18,342 nt of DNA. Source: an uncultured Oscillospiraceae bacterium. GTDB lineage: Bacteria > Bacillota > Clostridia > Oscillospirales > Oscillospiraceae. The first letter of the stretch is position 1. The number at the start of each line of letters is the position of its first letter. Location of the stretch: assembly GCA_910589085.1 (NCBI GenBank), contig CAJUSG010000053.1, positions 1 to 18,342 on the forward strand, written 5' to 3'. The notes beneath the pieces were generated by a model that saw only the letters and a list, made by a program, of their open reading frames with translations, did not search any database and was not told where the DNA came from. Position numbers and translations under genes: made by a program. Of this stretch, positions 14,435 through 18,342 are shown one piece after another.

Positions 14435-15370
14435 ATGGATTCCAACGATGCGAAGCTTGATTATGAGACCATATTAATGATCCGGGCCGCATGGTACTAC
14501 TATATGGAAAATTACACCCAGCAGAACATCTCCACGCTGCTGGGCGTCAGCCGTGCTAAGGTGATCGGGCTGCTGGAGAAGGCCCGTCAAACCGGGGTTA
14601 TCCAGTTTCGCATCCGTCAGGACGGAGACCGGCGCATTAAGGTGGAGCAGGACCTGATTTCCCGCTTTGGGCTCAAGGATGTGTTTACCGTTCCGGGGTC
14701 AGACAGCCTGGCTAATCTGAATGAGAGCATTGCCCAGGCTGCCGCCATGTATATTATCCGGCGGCTGGAGGAGGGCGACTTCCTTAATATGGGCTATGGC
14801 GACACCACCAGCCGGGTGCTCAACCATCTGGCTATGACGGCGGAGAAGCCGCTGAATGTGGTCAGCCTCACCGGCGGAGTGGGCTATTACCTGCCCAATG
14901 CCAACTCTAACGTGTTCAATGCCCGGCTGCATCTGATTCCTTCGCCCCTTCTGCTGTCCAGCCAGGAGCTGCTGGACGCCATGCGCCGGGAGCCGGAGGT
15001 GGAAGAGATTTACCGGATGATTCCCCTGTCCCGGATGAGCGTGGTGGGCATTGGCAGCATGAGTGAGGAGGCCACCATTTTGAAAAATGGTGTTCTCAAC
15101 GGAAATGATTTTACGATTCTGAAGCTTCAGGGGGCGGTGGGAGATCTGCTGAGTCACTTTATGGACAGAGACGGCAATCTGATCTCGCTCAATCAGGACC
15201 GCAGGCTGATGAGCACCAGCCTGGAGGACCTGCGCAAGCTGGAGAATGTGATCGGTGTGGCGGGGGGACCGTCCAAGGTGGATGCGATTCTGGCCGCGCT
15301 TCGGGGCGGCTATCTGGATATCCTCATCACCGACGAGGACACGGCACAGGTGCTTCTGGAACGAAGCTGA
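14435..15370 (+). CDS. lsrR: LsrR-type SorC/DeoR-like transcriptional repressor
   Basis: This 311-residue SorC-family regulator has an N-terminal helix-turn-helix (about 27-50, YTQQNISTLLGVSRAKVIGLL) and a C-terminal sugar-phosphate-binding domain. Visible motifs are NMGYGDTTSRVL (118-129), VVSLTGGVGYY, VVGIGSM (203-209), GDLLSHFMDRDGN (236-248) and the terminal GVAGGPSKVDAILAALRGGYLDILITDEDTA (274-304), all typical of LsrR and relatives. In E. coli LsrR represses both divergent lsr transcripts until phospho-AI-2 binds. The same geometry here, with lsrK immediately downstream, supports the same role. The start at 14435 is the only sensible ATG; GAGGAG lies rather far away (12 bases), so translation may be modest, as often for repressors. 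Confidence 0.92.
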   Translation: MDSNDAKLDYETILMIRAAWYYYMENYTQQNISTLLGVSRAKVIGLLEKARQTGVIQFRIRQDGDRRIKVEQDLISRFGLKDVFTVPGSDSLANLNESIAQAAAMYIIRRLEEGDFLNMGYGDTTSRVLNHLAMTAEKPLNVVSLTGGVGYYLPNANSNVFNARLHLIPSPLLLSSQELLDAMRREPEVEEIYRMIPLSRMSVVGIGSMSEEATILKNGVLNGNDFTILKLQGAVGDLLSHFMDRDGNLISLNQDRRLMSTSLEDLRKLENVIGVAGGPSKVDAILAALRGGYLDILITDEDTAQVLLERS

Positions 15371-15395
15371 AAATATTAAAAGGAGGCGGCGAAGT

Positions 15396-16958
15396 ATGGC
15401 GCAATATCTGATGGCGGTAGACGCCGGTACCGGCAGCGTCCGGGCGGTAATCTTCGGGGTGGACGGCACCCAGCTGGGCTGTGTCCAGCGGGAGTGGACG
15501 CACAGGGAGGACCCCCGCTGGCCTGGAAGTATGGATTTTGATTGGGAGACCAACTGGAAGCTGGCAGGGAGCTGTATTCGGGGCGTGCTGGAGGAGACCG
15601 GCATCGCCCCCGGCGACATCGCCGGTGTATCCACCACATGTATGCGGGAGGGGATTCTGCTCTATGACCGGGAGGGGAATGAAATCTGGGCCTGCGCCAA
15701 TGTAGATGCCCGGAGCGATGCTCAGGTGGGCCAGCTTATTGACCTGAATCCCGCGCTGGAGGAGGAGATCTATTCCATGAGCGGCCAGACCTACGCGTTG
15801 GGAGCCCTGCCCCGGCTGCTGTGGGTGAAGGACAACCTGCCCGAAGTCTATGAGCGGGCGGCGGCCATCGGCATGTTCAACGACTGGCTCATTTATAAGC
15901 TTACCGGAAAACTGGCGGTAGAGCCCAGCAACGGCAGCACAACCGGAATTATGGACCTGCGCAGCCGGAGCTGGAAGCCGGAGATTGCGGCCAAGTGCGG
16001 CCTGCGCACCGATATCTTTCCTGCGGTGGTGGAGTGCGGCACCAACTTCGCCGCTGTCAGCGCCAAGGGCGCGGCAGAGACCGGCCTGAAGGAGGGCACT
16101 CCTGTGGTGGTGGGCGGCGGCGACTGTCAGCTGGGCACTATCGGCGTAGGGGCCTGTAAGGAAGGACAGGCGGCTGTGTTTGGCGGCAGCTTCTGGCAGT
16201 ATGAGTTCAACACTGCCAGCGGCAGCACCGACCCCGGCTGCCGGGTGCGGGTCAACTGCCATGCGGTGCCTGGCTTGTGGCAGTATGAGGCCCTCGCCTT
16301 CAAGCCCGGCCTGGTTATGCGCTGGTTCCGGGACGGCTTCTGTCAGCAGGAGGTGGAGGAGGCCGCCAGAACGGGCCGTGATCCCTACGACCTGATGAAT
16401 GAGAAGGCGGAGAAGATTCCGGCCGGAAGCTACGGCATGGTATGCTGCTTCAGCGACCTGATGAATTTCATCAACTGGAAGCACGCCAGTCCCACCTTTA
16501 CGAACTTCCAGCTGGAGCCGGAAAAATTCAACAAGTACACCTTCTACCGGGCGATTTTGGAGAACACTGCCCTGCTGGTTCGGGGCCACATCCAGCTGGT
16601 AAAGGACACCACCGGCAACGAGCCGGAGGAGCTTATTTTCGCCGGAGGGGCGGCCAAGAGTCCTCTGTGGTGTCAAATTGTGGCGGATGTTACCGGGAAG
16701 CCGGTGAAGGTGCCCGTGGTTAAGGAAGCCACCGCCTTGGGTGCGGCTATTCTGGCCGGCTACGGCGTGGGTCTCTACCCGTCCATCGAGGAGGGGGTGC
16801 GCCAGACAGTGAAGTGGGATCAGCGCTTCGAGCCTCGCCTGGAGACAGCCCCGGTCTATGAGGAGCTCTACCAGACCTGGCGGAAGGTCTATCCTGTCCA
16901 GCTGGAACTGTGTGACCGGGGGGCGGCCCGGTATATGTGGATTGCCCCGGGCCTGTAA
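15396..16958 (+). CDS. lsrK: Autoinducer-2 kinase (LsrK)
   Basis: This FGGY-family kinase (520 residues; E. coli LsrK 530) phosphorylates imported AI-2, trapping it and creating the LsrR ligand. The protein starts YLMAVDAGTGSVRAVIF (4-20), the phosphate-binding loop. Then come TCMREGILLY, IWACANVDAR (97-106), VEPSNGSTTG, VVVGGGDCQLG with the likely catalytic base Asp243, GGSFWQYE, MRWFRDGFC, FAGGAAKSPLWCQIVADVTGKPV and VVKEATALGAAI. These match E. coli LsrK closely, down to the terminal APGL, so a plain xylulokinase or glycerol kinase is unlikely. The start at 15396 has AGGAGG at 15381-15386, 9 bases away. It follows lsrR by 25 bases in the same operon. Confidence 0.96.
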   Translation: MAQYLMAVDAGTGSVRAVIFGVDGTQLGCVQREWTHREDPRWPGSMDFDWETNWKLAGSCIRGVLEETGIAPGDIAGVSTTCMREGILLYDREGNEIWACANVDARSDAQVGQLIDLNPALEEEIYSMSGQTYALGALPRLLWVKDNLPEVYERAAAIGMFNDWLIYKLTGKLAVEPSNGSTTGIMDLRSRSWKPEIAAKCGLRTDIFPAVVECGTNFAAVSAKGAAETGLKEGTPVVVGGGDCQLGTIGVGACKEGQAAVFGGSFWQYEFNTASGSTDPGCRVRVNCHAVPGLWQYEALAFKPGLVMRWFRDGFCQQEVEEAARTGRDPYDLMNEKAEKIPAGSYGMVCCFSDLMNFINWKHASPTFTNFQLEPEKFNKYTFYRAILENTALLVRGHIQLVKDTTGNEPEELIFAGGAAKSPLWCQIVADVTGKPVKVPVVKEATALGAAILAGYGVGLYPSIEEGVRQTVKWDQRFEPRLETAPVYEELYQTWRKVYPVQLELCDRGAARYMWIAPGL

Positions 16959-16985
16959 GGTCCATAATTGAAGGAGGAGAACGCT

Positions 16986-17336
16986 ATGTTTATTATAAAT
17001 GAAAACGAACGGGAGTACCGTTTTGGGGAGAGCGGCCCCAAGTATCTGATGAAGGGTCCCCGGATGAATTTTGCGCTGGTCCGCTTTTTGCCGGGGGAGG
17101 ACTTCCAGGCCCACTACCACAATGTGATGGAGGAAGATTTCTTTATTCTGGAGGGTAAGGTTGACATTATTGTGGATGGCAAGAAGAATGTGCTGTCTGC
17201 CGGAGATTTAATCCATATTGAACCCGGAGAGGTTCACTATGTCAAAAATGCTTACGATGTGCCGGTGAAGATGGTTTCGACCTTGGCTCCCTTTCAGGAG
17301 GTTGACAAAGTCACTGTGGACAATCCTGAGTATTGA
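16986..17336 (+). CDS. Small cupin protein in the lsrRK operon; candidate stand-in for LsrG
   Basis: This 116-residue single-domain cupin has both conserved motifs. Motif 1 is G37-x5-H43-x-H45-x4-E50-x6-G57 in PGEDFQAHYHNVMEEDFFILEG. Motif 2 is GDLIHIEPGEVHYVKN with H84 and N88. His43, His45, Glu50 and His84 would bind a metal such as Mn, Fe, Ni or Zn. Small cupins include isomerases and epimerases of sugars and sugar phosphates. The start at 16986 has AGGAGG at 16972-16977, 8 bases away, and follows lsrK by 27 bases, so it is surely co-transcribed. lsrG, the phospho-AI-2 isomerase of E. coli, is missing from this locus, so this cupin is a reasonable candidate for that step. That function is inference; a sensor or another sugar role is possible. 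Confidence 0.9.
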   Translation: MFIINENEREYRFGESGPKYLMKGPRMNFALVRFLPGEDFQAHYHNVMEEDFFILEGKVDIIVDGKKNVLSAGDLIHIEPGEVHYVKNAYDVPVKMVSTLAPFQEVDKVTVDNPEY

Positions 17337-17348
17337 TACATACAACCC

Positions 17349-17422
17349 AAAACAGCGGCGGCGGTCTCGAGAAGAGACTGGCGCCTAGTGAAACGGCGTA
17401 GTCTTACGGGCTGCGCTGTTTT
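17349..17422 (+). terminator. Three-way-junction-like structured element, probably ending the lsrRK-cupin operon
   Basis: AAAACAGCG (17349-17357) pairs with CGCTGTTTT (17414-17422). Inside are two hairpins. One is a long arm with one G-G mismatch (about 17357-17368 with 17374-17385, loop GAGAA). The other is a short arm CGTA-GTCT-TACG (17397-17408). It starts 13 bases after the cupin stop and ends in TTTT, so termination is the simplest role. The internal structure is more elaborate than a usual terminator and could be a small RNA or a dispersed repeat. Confidence 0.5.
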
Positions 17423-17524
17423 GCTGTCCTGCGTTTCTGATATCGTGACTTTGCCCACCGGGCTATCAACCACTTTGACAAAATCCTTGGCTTTGATGCG
17501 TTCCTCATATTTGTATAATTTCAG

Positions 17525-17553
17525 TTGCGGCACAGGCGGAGTTTTGGTATAAT
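17525..17553 (+). promoter_or_regulatory. Sigma-A promoter of tag
   Basis: TTGCGG (17525-17530), a 17-base spacer and TATAAT (17548-17553) lie 24 bases before the tag start codon. The resulting leader is about 18 bases and holds only the ribosome binding site AAGGAGAGG (17563-17571). A second TATAAT at 17514-17519 has a poor -35 match. Confidence 0.7.
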
Positions 17554-17577
17554 GTCTCAGAAAAGGAGAGGACTGTC

Positions 17578-18132
17578 ATGGAATTAAAACGCTGCTGCTG
17601 GGCTGATCCGAACTCTGAGCTCTACATCGCCTACCACGACCAGGAGTGGGGCCGTCCGGAGCACGACGACCAAAAGCTGTTTGAGATGCTGATCCTGGAA
17701 GGGTTTCAGGCGGGGCTGTCCTGGATTACGATTCTGAAAAAACGGGAGGCGTTTCGGCGGGCCTTTGACCGTTTTGATCCCGCGGTGGTGGCAGGATACG
17801 GCGCGGAAAAGCTGGAGACTTTGATGTCCGACCCCGGCATTGTGCGAAACAGGAGGAAAATAGAGGCAGCGGTGACAAATGCCGCTGTTTTTCTGGAGAT
17901 TCAAAAGGAATTTGGCTCTTTCGACCGCTATCTATGGGGCTTTACCGGGGGAGAGATCATATTGAATACGGACGATCAGGTCCGGGCCAGTTCTGAGCTG
18001 TCAGACCGCATCTCGGCGGACCTGAAGCGCAGGGGAATGAAGTTTGTGGGTACAGTTATCATCTACTCCTTTTTGCAGGCGGTGGGCGTGGTGAACGACC
18101 ATGAGAGAAGCTGCTGGTGCCGTTCCGGATAG
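17578..18132 (+). CDS. tag: DNA-3-methyladenine glycosylase I
   Basis: Tag (184 residues; E. coli 187) removes 3-methyladenine from alkylated DNA in base excision repair. It starts RCCWAD, followed by YIAYHDQEWGRPEHDDQKLFEMLILEGFQAGLSWITIL, the family hallmark, and ends VGVVNDHERSCWC. The zinc ligands of the family (Cys4, His17, His175, Cys179 in E. coli) correspond to Cys6, His20, His175 and Cys179 here. Glu41 and Trp49 are at the positions of the base-recognition Glu38 and Trp46. The start has AAGGAGAGG 6 bases upstream. It stands alone with its own promoter and has no evident functional tie to the lsr genes. No clear terminator follows. Confidence 0.96.
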   Translation: MELKRCCWADPNSELYIAYHDQEWGRPEHDDQKLFEMLILEGFQAGLSWITILKKREAFRRAFDRFDPAVVAGYGAEKLETLMSDPGIVRNRRKIEAAVTNAAVFLEIQKEFGSFDRYLWGFTGGEIILNTDDQVRASSELSDRISADLKRRGMKFVGTVIIYSFLQAVGVVNDHERSCWCRSG

Positions 18133-18202
18133 GATTTTGGGCGAGAGGCCAGCCGCATAAAAATTTTTTCAAAAATGTTATTATCTTTCTCGAAAAAGTG
18201 CC

Positions 18203-18342
18203 GATATGCAAATTGAGCGGCGGGCATATCTGAGAGGACGTGACCCCGCCGTTTAAAAGGGACCGGCAGTGTGTGAAAAGCCTGCGATTTCACCCGGTTT
18301 CGCGGACCGGTTGAAATATAGTACCGCGTTAGCCTCCGGCAG
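18203..18342 (+). ncRNA. Possible T-box-type leader, cut by the right edge
   Basis: The last 210 bases have no gene but are rich in inverted repeats. GATATGC (18203-18209) pairs with GCATATC (18224-18230), and CGGCGGG (18218-18224) with CCCGCCG (18245-18251), crossing each other. An 11-bp hairpin with one mismatch lies at 18288-18316. It is followed at once by TATAGTACCGCG, which resembles the end of the T-box consensus AGGGTGGNACCGCG. A stem III-like hairpin directly before the T-box core is the normal arrangement. Against it, the bulge reads TAGT rather than TGGN, and I cannot place a classical stem I. A downstream aminoacyl-tRNA synthetase or amino-acid gene would be expected beyond the window. 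Confidence 0.33.

Noticed and set aside
15327..17120. Long open frame (597 codons) on the minus strand opposite lsrK and the cupin
   Set aside because: It is the mirror of well-matched lsrK; its translation is rich in His, Gln and Arg without family motifs, and it overlaps two secure genes.
17349..17422. Integron attC site or hammerhead ribozyme
   Set aside because: The ends do not carry the attC core sites, no integrase is nearby, and the CTGATGA part of the hammerhead core is missing.
17294..17533. Minus-strand ORF of 79 codons, beginning at a GTG, in the spacer between the cupin and tag
   Set aside because: Its first 40 residues look protein-like (charged, balanced), perhaps a remnant of a gene, but it has no ribosome binding site, runs through the structured element and enters the cupin gene antisense. 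I recognise no family.
1..18342. CRISPR arrays, insertion sequences, tRNA or rRNA genes
   Set aside because: No regular repeat-spacer pattern, transposase, terminal inverted repeats or tRNA-like sequence was seen.

Overview
The window looks like a chromosomal segment of a fairly GC-rich member of the Clostridia (Bacillota), probably Oscillospiraceae-like. The signs are a glmS ribozyme, a lipobox on the solute-binding protein, strong AGGAGG-type ribosome binding sites, sigma-A promoters with near-consensus boxes, and a DUF421-DUF4363 pair. The genus is an inference; nothing in the window fixes it.

Left part (1-7350), housekeeping. carA and the start of carB (cut by the left edge) run leftward from a good sigma-A promoter. 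DUF421 and DUF4363 membrane/envelope genes run rightward and end at a strong terminator shared with glmS. glmS runs leftward behind a long leader that carries a recognisable glmS ribozyme. Divergent from it is a chorismate mutase-prephenate dehydratase fusion (pheA) followed by a small gene I do not recognise. A second bidirectional terminator closes this part.

Central part (7354-17336), an autoinducer-2 (AI-2) uptake and processing locus. The leftward operon is lsrA-lsrC-lsrD-lsrB-lsrF followed by an AEC-family permease. The divergent rightward operon is lsrR-lsrK followed by a small cupin. Gene order and divergence match the enterobacterial lsrACDBFG / lsrRK arrangement, with two differences: lsrG is missing, and a cupin and an AEC transporter are present. 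The expected flow is import by LsrABCD, phosphorylation by LsrK, derepression of LsrR by phospho-AI-2, isomerisation (LsrG in E. coli; here perhaps the cupin), and thiolytic cleavage by LsrF. The 357-bp divergent spacer holds a perfect-consensus lsrA promoter, a strong lsrR promoter, and repeated CATTTG-type motifs that are candidate LsrR operators.

Right part (17337-18342). A compact three-way-junction-like structured element ends the lsrRK operon. The DNA-3-methyladenine glycosylase I gene tag follows, from its own promoter. The last 210 bases hold no gene, but they contain several inverted repeats, one pair arranged as a pseudoknot or switch, and a TACCGCG core next to a stem III-like hairpin. 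This suggests the start of a T-box-type leader for a gene beyond the edge.

The most promising novelty is the lsr variant: a cupin in place of LsrG, an AEC permease co-transcribed with lsrF, and an LsrB with two altered ligand-contact positions. Next are a small ORF with a good ribosome binding site that runs through the glmS ribozyme cleavage site, and the unexplained RNA-like structures on the right.
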